DNA from: Seminavis robusta
Lineage: Eukaryota; Bacillariophyta; Bacillariophyceae; Naviculales; Naviculaceae
Assembly (NCBI GenBank): GCA_903772945.1
Contig: CAICTM010000165.1
Span: 38,657 to 102,656, forward strand
Reading direction: 5' to 3'
DNA length: 64,000 nucleotides
This document shows, in pieces, positions 1 to 9,734 of this stretch. The notes under the pieces were generated by a model, which searched no databases, had not been told where the DNA came from, and worked only from the letters and a program-made list of their open reading frames with translations. The stretch's first letter is position 1. Each line of letters begins with the position of its first letter. A program made the position numbers and the translations under genes.

Positions 1-830
1 GCTTTTTGTCGTTCTGCCTCTTCAAGTCTAAGTCTTTCGGCCTCCGCTTCATCTTTTAGTCTCTCCTCTTCCTCGATTCTTAGCCGCTCGGCCTCCGCCT
101 CCGCTTGTAGTCTCGCTTCTTCTTCTTCGAGTCTGACCCTTTCGGCCTCTGCTTCAGCTTTTTGTCGTTCTTCCTCTTCAATTCTAAGTCTTTCAGCCTC
201 CGCTTCATCTTTTAGTCTCTCCTCTTCTTCGATTCTCAGTCGCTCGGCCTCCGCCTCTGCTTGTAGTCTTGCTTCTTCTTCTTCTTCGAGTCTAAGCCTC
301 TCGGCCTCAGCTTTTTGTCGTTCTTCCTCTTCAAGTCTAAGTCTTTCGGCCTCCGCTTCATCTTTTAGTCTCTCTTCTTCCTCGATTCTCAGCCGCTCAG
401 CCTCCGCCTCTGCTTGTAGTCTCGCTTCCTCTTCTTCTTCGAGTCTGACCCTTTCGGCCTCTGCTTCAGCTTTTTGTTGTTCTTCCTCTTCAAGTCTACG
501 TCTTTCAGCCTCGGCTTCATCTTTTAGTCTCTCCTCTTCCTCGATTCTCAGCCGCTCAGCCTCCGCCTCTGCTTGTAGTCTTGCTTCTTCTTCTTCTTCG
601 AGTCTGACCCTTTCAGCCTCAGCTTCTGCCTTTTGTCGTTCCTCCTCTTCAAGTCTAAGTCTTTCGGCCTCCGCTTCTTCTTTTAGTCTCTCCTCTTCCT
701 CGATTCTCAGCCGCTCGGCCTCTGCTTGTAGTCTTGCTTCTTCTTCTTCTTCGAGTCTGACCCTTTCGGCCTCAGCTTCTGCTTTTTGCCTTTCTTCTTC
801 TTCGAGTCTAAGCCTCTTGGCCTCAGCCTT
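1..830 (-). repeat. In-frame coding repeat, period 153-159 bp
   Basis: The landmark tcttttagt recurs at about 52, 208, 361, 520 and 679. The spacings are 156, 153, 159 and 159 bp, all multiples of three, so length changes are whole codons. The repeat encodes the E/R/A-rich helix of the gene at the left edge. Confidence 0.8.
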
Positions 831-1334
831 TTGTCGTTCCTCTTCCTCTAGTCTAAGCCTTTCGGCCTCAGCTTTTAGTCTTTCCTCTTCTTCCAGCCTT
901 TCTTGTTCAGCCTTTGCTTCAGCCTCCAGTCTGAGTCTTTCGGCTTCTGCCTCTTGCTCTTTTCGCACTCGTTTTTCCTCTTCACGTTGGAGACGTTCCA
1001 TCTCAAGAGCAGCAGCTTCTGCCTCTTTCCTCATCCGCTCCGCTTCTTTTCGAGCCTGTTCCTCCGCTGCTTGTTGTTCTTCCAAGCGTGCTGCCTCTCT
1101 CTCGGCTTGCATTTTCTTCTCAGCCGCTATTCTCGCCTCTTCGGCTTCCTCGGCGGCTTTCAACAATTGATTCATCATTTCCATTTCCCTTTCTGCTTCG
1201 GCTTCAGCATCCAGACCAGTGTCTTGGGACTTGGCTCTTGCGTTGGCCTCTTCTACCAATCTATTCTGCCGTTCAATTTCGAGCAGCTGCTCCATCATAA
1301 TTCTTTCGGCCTCGGCCTCTGCATCATCTGCCAT
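1..1334 (-). CDS. Charged single-alpha-helix / coiled-coil repeat protein (N-terminal part, runs off window)
   Basis: The minus-strand frame starts at an ATG at 1332-1334 (MADDAEAEAERIMMEQ) and stays open for 444 codons to the left edge, so the C-terminus is missing. Composition is almost only Glu, Arg, Ala, Leu, Lys and Gln. From about residue 165 it becomes a regular repeat of 51-53 codons, with modules of the type EEEERLKDEAEAERLRL and EEEARLQAEAEAERLRI. E/R pairs spaced i to i+4 are typical of single alpha-helix domains (myosin VI/X, caldesmon, MAP7-like proteins) and of long coiled coils. No enzymatic domain, signal peptide or membrane segment is visible in this part. The plus-strand Ser/Phe-rich frames here are shadows of these codons. 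A cytoskeletal spacer or scaffold role is only an inference; the diagnostic domain, if any, would lie outside the window. Confidence 0.7.
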   Translation of the reverse strand, partial: MADDAEAEAERIMMEQLLEIERQNRLVEEANARAKSQDTGLDAEAEAEREMEMMNQLLKAAEEAEEARIAAEKKMQAEREAARLEEQQAAEEQARKEAERMRKEAEAAALEMERLQREEEKRVRKEQEAEAERLRLEAEAKAEQERLEEEERLKAEAERLRLEEEERQKAEAKRLRLEEEERQKAEAEAERVRLEEEEEARLQAEAERLRIEEEERLKEEAEAERLRLEEEERQKAEAEAERVRLEEEEEARLQAEAEAERLRIEEEERLKDEAEAERRRLEEEEQQKAEAEAERVRLEEEEEARLQAEAEAERLRIEEEERLKDEAEAERLRLEEEERQKAEAERLRLEEEEEARLQAEAEAERLRIEEEERLKDEAEAERLRIEEEERQKAEAEAERVRLEEEEARLQAEAEAERLRIEEEERLKDEAEAERLRLEEAERQK

Positions 1335-2120
1335 GTTGTCGTATGGGTACTATTATAAAATGCCGATTCCACAACAAAAAGAGGTTCACACTTGTGGCTC
1401 GAGTGTGGCACTGGGTATCTTTTGAAAAGGTCTTTTGCTCCACCCAAGCTTTCTGGTTCCAGAAATGGCACTCCAGTACCGGTATGGTTGGAGTGCTACA
1501 GAGATATCCAGGTGTTGGCAGCAAGCCACACAAGCAGCAACCTGTGTTGGAGAATGCTATTGTCAAAGCAAGCGAGAAGCGAAAAAAAGATATGGACGAG
1601 GCATCACGAAGGTCGAAGATTGCCTTGAAATGCCGACGACGAAAGACCGTTGACCCCCTCACAGCGCACTTAAGAAACATTTCCAGGTACCCAAAGGCTT
1701 ATTTGCTATTCCCAAGAACACAAAACAAATGCAGCTCTGCGAGCTAACGGTATCTTAACCTACAGGTTACGGTGTTACGTATCGAAGGGCGAAGCGACAA
1801 TTGCTGCGGTTTTGGAAAGCTCTGAACAAGTTGGCTGAACAACACGTAGTTCCCTGAACGCATCACGCTCCATCGTACTGTAGAACGTGGGGATCCATTT
1901 GAAGCCTTTGATGCCATTGCGGTGGACTGATCACCAGACAAGCAACAATGGTGCAAATGCCGTTTCAGAGCCTGTCTTGGTTGAATGCCCCTAATCTAGA
2001 TCGTGTAGGGATGCTGTGTATGCATACAGCGTAGTTGTTTGCATTACCAGGGCTACGTTACCGGTAGCGGATACCCTTCCCCAAGTGTTGCGCAGCAGCG
2101 TGTTTTATCACCAGGAAGTT
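1335..2120. other. Intergenic, no gene recognised
   Basis: This stretch separates two minus-strand genes and should hold the promoter of the left one and the 3' UTR of the right one. The open frames here do not look like protein and have no supported start or splice structure. I see no repeat or RNA gene. Confidence 0.4.
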
Positions 2121-2993
2121 CTACGGAGCAGCGTTCTCAACTGCCTGGATCGGAGCATGATCCGTTTCAGTGGGCGCTGGTTCTTCTGGTGGCTGTTCTG
2201 GCTTTGAGTCTGGGTCCTGATCTCCTTCCTCGTGATGATAACTTTCGATGAGTGAAGGAACGATGTTGACTGCGACACTACTGGAAAGGTAGAAAGCTGT
2301 TGCGGCAATGCTTTGGCGGGCGCCACTATCCAGAGACCAATCCAAGAATCGATCATATTCGTAATAGTCATCGTCGTAGAGCGACCTCAATTGTAGAGAC
2401 ATGGTGAAGGTCAGAGCTTGGCTGATGGCGCAAACCATTAGGGACATTGGAACTGAGCAGTCGCAACAAAGCAAGCAACGGCCGTTTCTGGTAGTAGAGG
2501 AAAGCGCAACTCCCAAAAGAGCCAAGACTGTAATTGTGGCTAGAATGGGAGCAATTAGGCCACAGATTCGGGCTGCCAATATGCCTTCGAGATATGCATC
2601 TGGGAAAACTTCACAAACGAAGCCTTCATTCCTCGTCATGACAGAAGCTCTCCAAACTCCCACCCCCACTGACACAGCCCCTCTGTTTTGGTCCAACCCA
2701 ATAGCAGACACATCGACTGCCTGATCCAGTATTTCAAACATGGTACCGGTACTGTTGAGGAGGCCATCAACAGCTATGGTGACCTCCACAAAGCTGCAAG
2801 AGAAAATGACGCCCAAGGATAGACCAATGGCAATCACGGCCAAAAGAACCGGAACAAACCTGGCGTTTCGAAATCAAGGCAAGGCAACGCATTGATCAGA
2901 TACAGTTGTGAGCAATACACCAACGACTACCGTAGCTGCTCTCACCCTTCATGAGTCAGACGGATTCAAACCTTACCTTAGCATCGACATCAT
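2121..2993 (-). CDS. Four-span membrane protein of unknown function
   Basis: Two exons give 251 residues. Exon 1 is 2977-2993 (MMSMLR...), followed by a 117-bp intron 2860-2976 with donor AAG|GTAAGG and acceptor CCAG|G. Exon 2 is 2121-2859. The long frame alone has no ATG at its start and an in-frame stop just upstream, so the short first exon is needed. Four hydrophobic segments lie at about residues 5-30, 103-125, 135-155 and 180-198. There is a long loop between the first two and an acidic, Pro-rich C-terminal tail of about 45 residues. This resembles the claudin/PMP22-like four-span topology, but I see no family motif and infer no function. CC and CxC clusters lie between spans 2 and 3. 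Confidence 0.65.
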
Positions 2994-3786
2994 AGTTTTT
3001 CTTCTTTCTGGTACATGTACCACTTGTGAAGGACAGGGGTGGTGGGATGATGAACGATGGTGGTCACTGGTCAAACACTGGACATTGTGATCTTGGCCGT
3101 TTATTTTTGAAAATGTGAGAAGTTCTCGTTCAGCCAGACTGATGAAGAAAGCTCGTCAGAAGTCACAACCATGACCGCAAATGCCAGTCCTTTCCACGTC
3201 TCCCTGCCCTCTCCAACAAGATATTATCAAACAGCCTCTCAAGCTACCGGTACCGTATTACCAATATACAACTGTAGTCACATGATAGAGGGTATCAGTC
3301 TTTGGGGGATCGCACTGGTTGGTGGGACCCACCTCCTAGTCATAGTACTTATTTCACCCCCTACTTAGGCCTAAGTATGGGTATTCTCTATTGGGGAATG
3401 GTGATACATAAAACATTGCGAGGGTATTCTGCCGGGGAAAACCAGTCATTTGAGGGTATCCGATACTACTCAGAATAGCACTGTGGGTTGTATCGGCAAC
3501 CCCAAAATACAACTTTTCTCCTAAGTATCTTTTGGCAATCGTGCCTAAAATACAACCCAGTCACACAGATCGTTCCGCGAAACTCAAAGATTTATGGTCC
3601 CGGAACCTATCTCTTAGTGTTGAGAGAGGGTAAACTCCCAAAGTTACCCTCAAATTCAACTGCCGTATCCCGTAGTACGGATCCTACAGGAAGACTTGAC
3701 CGTTGGATGGAGTACCTCCGATCGATCTTTCATTATCTTTCATTCGGCTCATAAATTTGGAGATTGCTACTTGATAAGCGAAAGCT
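2994..3786. other. Intergenic with a 10-bp inverted repeat
   Basis: No gene is recognised. A perfect inverted repeat TGGGTTGTAT (3484-3493) / ATACAACCCA (3550-3559) lies about 230 bp upstream of the tyrosine-recombinase gene. It could belong to that element's left end or leader, but no element boundary could be fixed. Confidence 0.35.
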
Positions 3787-6164
3787 ATGGCCAAATACCA
3801 TCGCTATTTTGTTATCCTCCTACTCGCTCTTTTGTTTGTTCCAACGTTGACAATGGCGAGGAAGCGCAAGTCACTCGATCAACAATACCGGCCGGCACTC
3901 GCCAGGTTTATGTCTTGGAAGCACGGCCGGCAGACACCATACCATAGCAAGAGGAGCTTTACACAGGTACGTTCCTTCGCCAAATCTGTCATTTCGCTGA
4001 TCAAACATCCTCCCTCACACCATGGTCGCTCGCTCTTCTACATTTTTTGTTCATTTTTTGTTTTGTTCTTGTTCTTCAGGACCAGCTTCTTGCCATTACA
4101 CCCACTGATGTCGCCCGGTTCCTGAACTTCCTTGCATATGGGAAGACCAATCCTGGTCCCAATGATCGCCCCACCCAGAAGAGATCTACCACTCTTGAAC
4201 AATACAAGAAGGCCATCAGCCACTTCCATCCGAACCGCCACTCGCCATGGGCTGTTGGTCCCAATGTTGGGAATCCAACTCGCTCCACGAACGTCAATGG
4301 AGTGATCAAAGCTGTGAAGAAGGCGGAGGTCAGGAAGCAGGGAAGGAAATCCAATGTCAAGCGAGATCTCAAGCTTCGAGAATTCCGCAAGACCATTCGG
4401 ATCCTGGAGCGTGATGGAGGTGCCAACATTGACCTCACGATCAAGACTCCAACCATGATGAAGGTTCAGTTCCACATGATTGGTCGAACTGATGATCTGA
4501 CGAACATGGAGACATTGGACTTCCGCAGCCACTCCAAGTTTCCAAACATCGCTCTCCAAACCAAGGTATCCTGGAGCAAGAACGTCCAGGAGGAGCGCGA
4601 TTGTCCTGACCAAATTTTGCTGGGTGCCGCTGACCCTGACTTTTGCGTCCTGATTGCCCTGGCTATTTGGATCGAGACAAGACTTGAGAGGGGACACGGT
4701 GATCCCAAGTTTCTGTTTGGCCATTACCGTGTCGACGATGAAGAAGCGTTCCTTGCCGCCATCGAGGCTCTGGACAACGACGAAGAGCTCGACGAGACCA
4801 ACATCGAGACGGAGCCAGATCGAGTCAACGCCTGGTACCAACGCGTCTTGAAGAAGGCTTGGAAAGACCCGGAGTTCGTGGAGCTGGCCAAGCAAGTCCA
4901 GGGAAGCCTCGGTACCCACAGCCTTCGAAAGCTGCCTCCAACCTATGCAGCTGAGTGTGGCATCACCCAGGCCGAGAATGAGGCTCGTGGTCGCTGGAAG
5001 GGCGAGAAGAACGGCCATATTGTCCATGTCTACATTGGACTGGAACAGTTGCCGACCGACGCCAAGGTTGCGGGAACTCTCGCTGTTGGAGGCCCCGTCA
5101 AGTACTCGATCAAGATTGACAGCGGTGTGGATCATGGGTTCATTGGCGAGCATGTCTGTCCTTCCATTTGTGACTTCTTTGCCGACGACCCATCCAACAA
5201 CCTTCCGATGGTACTTGGTCCTGCCTTGCTTTGGGCCGCGATGGAGCCTGGCTTGGAGCATATGATGCCGGCAGACATTCGCAACCGCATCCAGACTGAG
5301 TATGCCCAGCTTCGAACCACTTTGGATGAGGATCCTGGGGCCGACTACAACCCTGTGGCCAAGATTCCTCTGACAATCTACAAGGTAGCCAATGCATTGC
5401 ACATTACTGAGTTGGCTCCCACCGCCCAGGTCCAAGCTGGTGCTGAGCCCTTGGTTGGAGGTGCTCCTGGTGGTGTCAACATGGAACAGCTCAACCAATT
5501 GCTTGCTCTTCAACACAGGACCCAGCAGGCGATCGAGGAGGCCCAGCAGATTCTTGCACAGGACATCAGCTCCTTGAGGGGCTATGTCTCGACCAACATT
5601 GCCATCGTGAACAAGAATATTGGGAGGATCAACCACTTCCAGTTGATCGCGAGGGGTGGTGGCAATGGTGCTCCAAGGCTTCCTCTTCCTGGTGCGGCCG
5701 GTGGAGCTGGCGGTGGTGGTGCTGCGGGAGCTGGCGTCGGTGGTGCTGCGGGCGCTGGCGGAGGACTTCCCCCACCACCACCACCACCACCACCGCTGAG
5801 TCCTGGGCGTTTGGCCCGTCCTCCTGCCGCAAGGGCCCCTACACCCGCTACCCTGCCAGCGCAGCTTTCGAAGAAGCCTTTCAACCTCTACGAGCTGTGG
5901 GACGAGTGGATCAAGGGCCTGAATGGCAACAAGGCGGCTTGCGAGTTTACTGCTCGTGAGCGCGGCCGCGTCAAGGACAAGTTCTGCCGCCGCAAGCATG
6001 TGTGGGACTGTGTGATTCGGTTGATGGCCAAGGGCTTCGATTGGAGGGCTGCGGTCGACCGTATCTATGCCACCTACGGGTGGCTTACGGTCACCCAGAT
6101 CATCAACAAGTTCAAGCACGACACGAAGAATCAGCCCACCGGCTTCCACCCACGCTTGCGTTGA
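3787..6164 (+). CDS. Crypton-like tyrosine recombinase with C-terminal GCR1_C-type DNA-binding domain
   Basis: Two exons, 3787-3966 and 4080-6164 (CAG|GTACGT ... TTCTTCAG|G, phase 0), give 754 residues. The first 22 residues look like a signal peptide, which is odd for a nuclear enzyme; translation may start at M23 (3853, MARKRKSL). An N-terminal SAM-like core-binding region (about 60-180) precedes the recombinase domain. Likely catalytic positions are R196 (IGRTDD), a Lys near 222, HSLRK (H340, R343), the W of GRWKG (366) and the nucleophile Y378 (HVYIG). A coiled segment, a Gly/Ala-rich stretch and nine prolines lead to residues 662-740 (LWDEWIKGLNG ... CRRKHVWD), which fit GCR1_C. Recombinase plus GCR1_C is the known architecture of Crypton DNA transposons, whose recombinase cuts and joins circular intermediates. 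The frame has no stop or frameshift and is GC-richer at third positions than its neighbours, which suggests a recent or domesticated copy. Element ends were not found. Confidence 0.8.
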
Positions 6165-6189
6165 GCAAACTGCCTTGGTGGTGGTACCC

Positions 6190-6217
6190 AGCCTACAGTG
6201 CGATCCTGCTGTAGGCT
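6190..6217 (+). terminator. Perfect 9-bp stem-loop just after the recombinase stop codon
   Basis: AGCCTACAG (6190-6198), a 10-nt loop, then CTGTAGGCT (6209-6217). It sits 26 bp after the stop codon and is followed by T-rich DNA from about 6230. It could be a 3'-end/stability hairpin of the transcript or a subterminal recombinase site. The structure is seen; the role is inference. Confidence 0.4.
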
Positions 6218-6921
6218 TAGCAAAAACAAATTTTATATGTTTCATTTTAGTTTTAAGAATTTTTTTTGGTTACTGGTTTTCTTGTTGTCTTTTGTTATCT
6301 TGTTTGTGATCTGAGGGACTTTGTCTTGTTGTTCGTGGACTTGGCATTTTCGTTCGTTCATTCATTCCCAGCGACTTCACGTGCTTTTCGAGGACTTTGC
6401 AAGTTTCGAGCGATCTTTTGACTTGCGATCTTTTGCTTGGATTGACTTGGCTTGGATTGACTTGGTTGCGTCAGTCTTCTTGTGTTCCTTCGGTCGTTCA
6501 GTGGTCTGTGTTCAGTGAGGCTTGGTTTATACCAGTGACGATGTTCCAGTGAGGTTCCAGCGAGCGAGAAAGGTAGAAACACCCAAAACATAGCGAAAGA
6601 CAGGGTAACACGTAGAGCCTGGTACTCCATGTACACGGTTGTATTCCCAGTTTCATGGGGAGCAGATACCTTTACCGTATGCTAGATAGAGCTGGTTCAT
6701 AGCTTTGGATTTGCAGCAGGTTGAGTGACAGTCCTCTCTGTCTTAGCTTCCACCAGAACATGCGGCTGTACAAGGAACCTTTGAGGAGGTCGCTTCTGAG
6801 CACAGCAACAACTATCTTCTAAAGTAGCTGACCTATGAATCGAATGCATCATCACGGGTAGCCATGACTTGAATCTTCACAAATTAATTGTGCTCGCTGT
6901 TTTCCTTATCTAGAAACAAAG
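6218..6921. other. Non-coding, T-rich then simple TTGGATTGACTTGG repeats
   Basis: After a T-rich stretch (6229-6310) there are short direct repeats of GGATTGACTTGG around 6435-6465. No gene is recognised. It probably holds the 3' end of the recombinase element and the 3' UTR of the PDZ gene. Confidence 0.35.
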
Positions 6922-7695
6922 CTATGACTGTGATTGTTCCAGTATCAAATCAAAGGTTTGACCAAGTCCTTCATCCTTGGCACATGACAAGGATACAATT
7001 TCAATGGGTCCATCTTTGGTGCTGCGCACTCCCGTGGCAGCGACATTGCAGGAATAACTCGAGACTCCATCGGTACTGAAAATGGCAAAGAATCGCACCA
7101 TGGCTCGCTCACTTTGTTGTTGTTGTTGTTGTTGTGGTTGTGGTTGGTTTTGTTGTACACCAGCACCCACCACAACTTCGACCTGGATTAAATCCCCCAT
7201 TTGAGCATTGCGCATCCGTGCTTCCCGTACAGCTTGCCGTACAACGGCATCGACAAAGTAGGCATCTTCTGTGGATTGTAGTTGATTGACAACATTTTTG
7301 GGCATGTCCAGAGTCCCCAGGCCATCACCCAGAGTCAACGGCACATCTCCCGGTTGAGCCACGATCAAGTCCATGACCGTGTCAAAATCAGCCGCTTCCA
7401 CATTGGTGTCAACGACTTTCAGCAAAACATCCCCTGGGACAATGCTGCTGTGAGCGGCAGCAGAGCCACCAGGTGCCACTTCGTTGACGTAGACGCCACC
7501 TGCGTCCCGTTCTTCCAGAATGAGTCCCAATGGCTTGGCTAGTTCCACGGTGAAGTCTCCCAATGCCCGCAAGCAAGTGCAGGATGTCGACCGGATCCTT
7601 CTACTGCTAGATGGTGTTGGTAGAAACGCATTTGTGGACCACCACAAGGAAAGAGTTACTGTCAGAAGCAATAGGTATTTGAGTGGCATGATCAT
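6922..7695 (-). CDS. Plastid-targeted PDZ-domain protein
   Basis: A single exon of 257 residues has an ATG at 7693-7695. Residues 1-23 form a signal peptide ending STNA|FLP, and a basic Ser/Arg/Thr-rich stretch follows. This is the bipartite presequence of diatom plastid proteins (ASAFAP-type motif, Phe at +1), so import across the four plastid membranes is likely. A PDZ fold covers about residues 47-125: KPLGLILEE is the carboxylate-binding edge, with GVYVNEVAPGGSA and PGDVLLKV. The C-terminal half has a Gln tract encoded by a CAA/CAG microsatellite (about 7110-7145) and a conserved-looking tail. There is no protease domain, so it is not a Deg/Ctp peptidase; an adaptor role at the thylakoid or stroma is inference. 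It is close to the recombinase gene but unrelated to it. Confidence 0.75.
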   Translation of the reverse strand: MIMPLKYLLLLTVTLSLWWSTNAFLPTPSSSRRIRSTSCTCLRALGDFTVELAKPLGLILEERDAGGVYVNEVAPGGSAAAHSSIVPGDVLLKVVDTNVEAADFDTVMDLIVAQPGDVPLTLGDGLGTLDMPKNVVNQLQSTEDAYFVDAVVRQAVREARMRNAQMGDLIQVEVVVGAGVQQNQPQPQQQQQQQSERAMVRFFAIFSTDGVSSYSCNVAATGVRSTKDGPIEIVSLSCAKDEGLGQTFDLILEQSQS

Positions 7696-8298
7696 CTTTG
7701 CATCGCCTACTGTTCCGACACTGGACGGCTGATGAACGGCGGTTGATTGATGGCTTTGATTTTGCGCCCGTTGGGTACATGTAAGGCTCTGAAAACCCTA
7801 TTAATAACCTCAACACTCATTTTTTCAGTCTGTGAGGACACGGGTGGATCTTTCTCTCTCTGACTGTAATTAATTGGTTCCATTCGTGAGGTCACCTCAC
7901 GATTTAAACATAGAAGGGGTCTGGGGGTGGCTCGTGCAATTTACTTTGGCTCTTTTGAATAGGGGCAAAAAGTACAAAAGCTGATTCTGCAATTAAGAGG
8001 CCTTCTTGAAGTGTCCTTTGTTGGTGTGTTAAAGCATGCACTAGTAAATTAGTAAGGATTGTTCATAGGAAATCCTTTCACTACTTTAAACCATCATTCT
8101 GGTTATGGTTTGAAGTACAAGAGCTAGATGATTTAACCCGATCATAAAAAGCTAGTAAGACATTTTACAAAACTTCAATGAACTCCTAGGAATGCCTTAC
8201 AGAGGATTACGGTGGAATCTACGATTATTTGGCAAGCTGGTTGTGCATGTACAGTTGTAGAGGATTTGACCAAGTGTAGCAATTGGTGTAGAACATAC
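7696..8298. other. Intergenic, nothing recognised
   Basis: Upstream region of the PDZ gene. Several AT-rich stretches and the TACTTTAAACC/GGTTTGAAGTA imperfect inverted repeat near 8082-8117 are visible, but no gene. Confidence 0.3.
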
Positions 8299-8815
8299 GG
8301 CTGGGACAACTGCTTCAGGCTGGGACAACCACTTCGGCTGGGACAACCGTCGGGCTGGGACAACCGTTCGGCTGGGACAACGCTTCAGGCTGGGACACCG
8401 CTTCAGGCTGGGACAACAGCTCCAGCTCAGGCTGGGATAACACTCAGGCTGGGACAACGCTTCAGGCTGGGACAACAGCTCCAGCTTCAGGCTGGGACAA
8501 CAGCTCCAGCTCCAGGCTGGGATAACCAATTCAGGCTGGGACAACACTACAGGCTTCGTGAACGCAGCTGGGAAACCACTTCAGGCTGGGACAACAGCTA
8601 AGCTCAGGCTGGGACAACACGCTTCAGGCTGGGACAACAGCTACAGCTTCAGGCTGGGACAACAGCTACAAGCTGGGACAACAGCTATATCTACAGGCTG
8701 GGATAACAGCTCCAGGCTGGGACAACCACTACAGGCTGGGACAACAGCTCCAGGCTGGGACAACAGCTACAACAAGCTGGCATCACAGCTACAGCTACGG
8801 GCTGGGACAACAGCT
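8299..8815. repeat. Minisatellite with CTGGGACAAC core
   Basis: More than twenty copies of CTGGGA[C/T]AAC lie in about 520 bp, separated by variable spacers such as AGCTCCAGG, AGCTTCAGG or AGCTACAGG. The unit is 17-24 bp. The length is not codon-locked and copies shift frame, so it is unlikely to be coding although several frames are open across it. Confidence 0.85.
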
Positions 8816-9734
8816 ACGGCCACCCTACTACTGGTACCATACCAGAGAGGTGCTGGCCCTCATTTTTGCTGAGTTGGATTTCCTGTTGCTATTGTTGTAG
8901 AGAGGTATAATTTCCAGTGCATTCTCGAATCAAGCAGTGGGCATTGTGATGAGTAACTTGCTTCCAGCCGATTCTTGACCACATGATTAATTCTATCAGG
9001 CAGTTGCTGTATCTCTTTGCGTATGAAGCCGTTTGGTGGAAGCACCATTGGTACGATTCCCAGCCCTTTTGTCATGATCACGGAGCATGACAGGTGGTAC
9101 TTCGTTCCTTGGTGCTTTTTCATGCTGAGAATTTTGACGGTGGTGACGCTTTGGGAGATGGTGTTGATGCTGCTCGGTGAACGTTCTTGTGGTTCTTGGA
9201 TGCCATTATTGGTCTCTTCTTGTACTGAATTCACTGAGAATGGTATTGGTTCATGTGGTAGTCCTCTTGTAGCTCCACTGTTGACTGACTACTCCTGTTG
9301 CACATTCTTCTGATACAGGGTACCATACAACCACTTCCAACTTTGTTTTCACCGATCCTGACACAGCTTCCATCACCAGTCCTCGGTTACTCATCCTGTA
9401 CCAGTAGCCTTCTTCGATCCCTGCTATGCTTCAAGAGAGAGTAATAGTACACTACTTGCAGTTCTTGGTAGCTAGGACTACTGTAGTAGTAGTAACACCA
9501 CTTCGAAGCTTTGTTTGTTTTAATGGACCGCCAATGACAGCCTCATCAGTAAAGCATCGAGTGAAGCACTGACTGGGCTCTGAGAGCTGCTTTGAGTAAA
9601 GCACTCACTCGTGATCTTTTGATGGCCAACGGTGCGTCAAAAGATCTCTCTAGAGGTTGGCCTCAGACCGAACCTTCCTGCCCTAATCCTTCCGAGCAAT
9701 TTTTTACAAATCAGCATAGAAGAATCAAAGGACC
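8816..9734. other. Intergenic with an orphan minus-strand reading frame (8860-9285)
   Basis: A minus-strand frame of about 140 codons ending at 8860 reads like protein (for example GTKYHLSCSVIMTKGLGIVP, QQLPDRINHVVKNRLEA). It has no ATG and an in-frame stop upstream, and I find no convincing upstream exon. It may be a gene or transposon fragment. The rest, up to the sulfurtransferase start, shows nothing. Confidence 0.25.

Noticed and set aside
817-1425. Ser/Phe/Leu-rich plus-strand frames
   Set aside because: Antisense shadows of the E/R/A repeat gene.
1343-1747. 134-codon plus-strand frame
   Set aside because: Atypical composition, no domain, and it overlaps the expected promoter of the left-edge gene.
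4038-6245. 735-codon minus-strand frame across the recombinase gene
   Set aside because: It mirrors the plus-strand codons. The plus strand has the catalytic motifs, GCR1_C region and a matching intron, while the minus translation has no recognisable domain.
8197-8872. Frames on both strands through the minisatellite
   Set aside because: The repeat unit is not a multiple of three and frames arise from the repeat itself; no start or flanking coding sequence.
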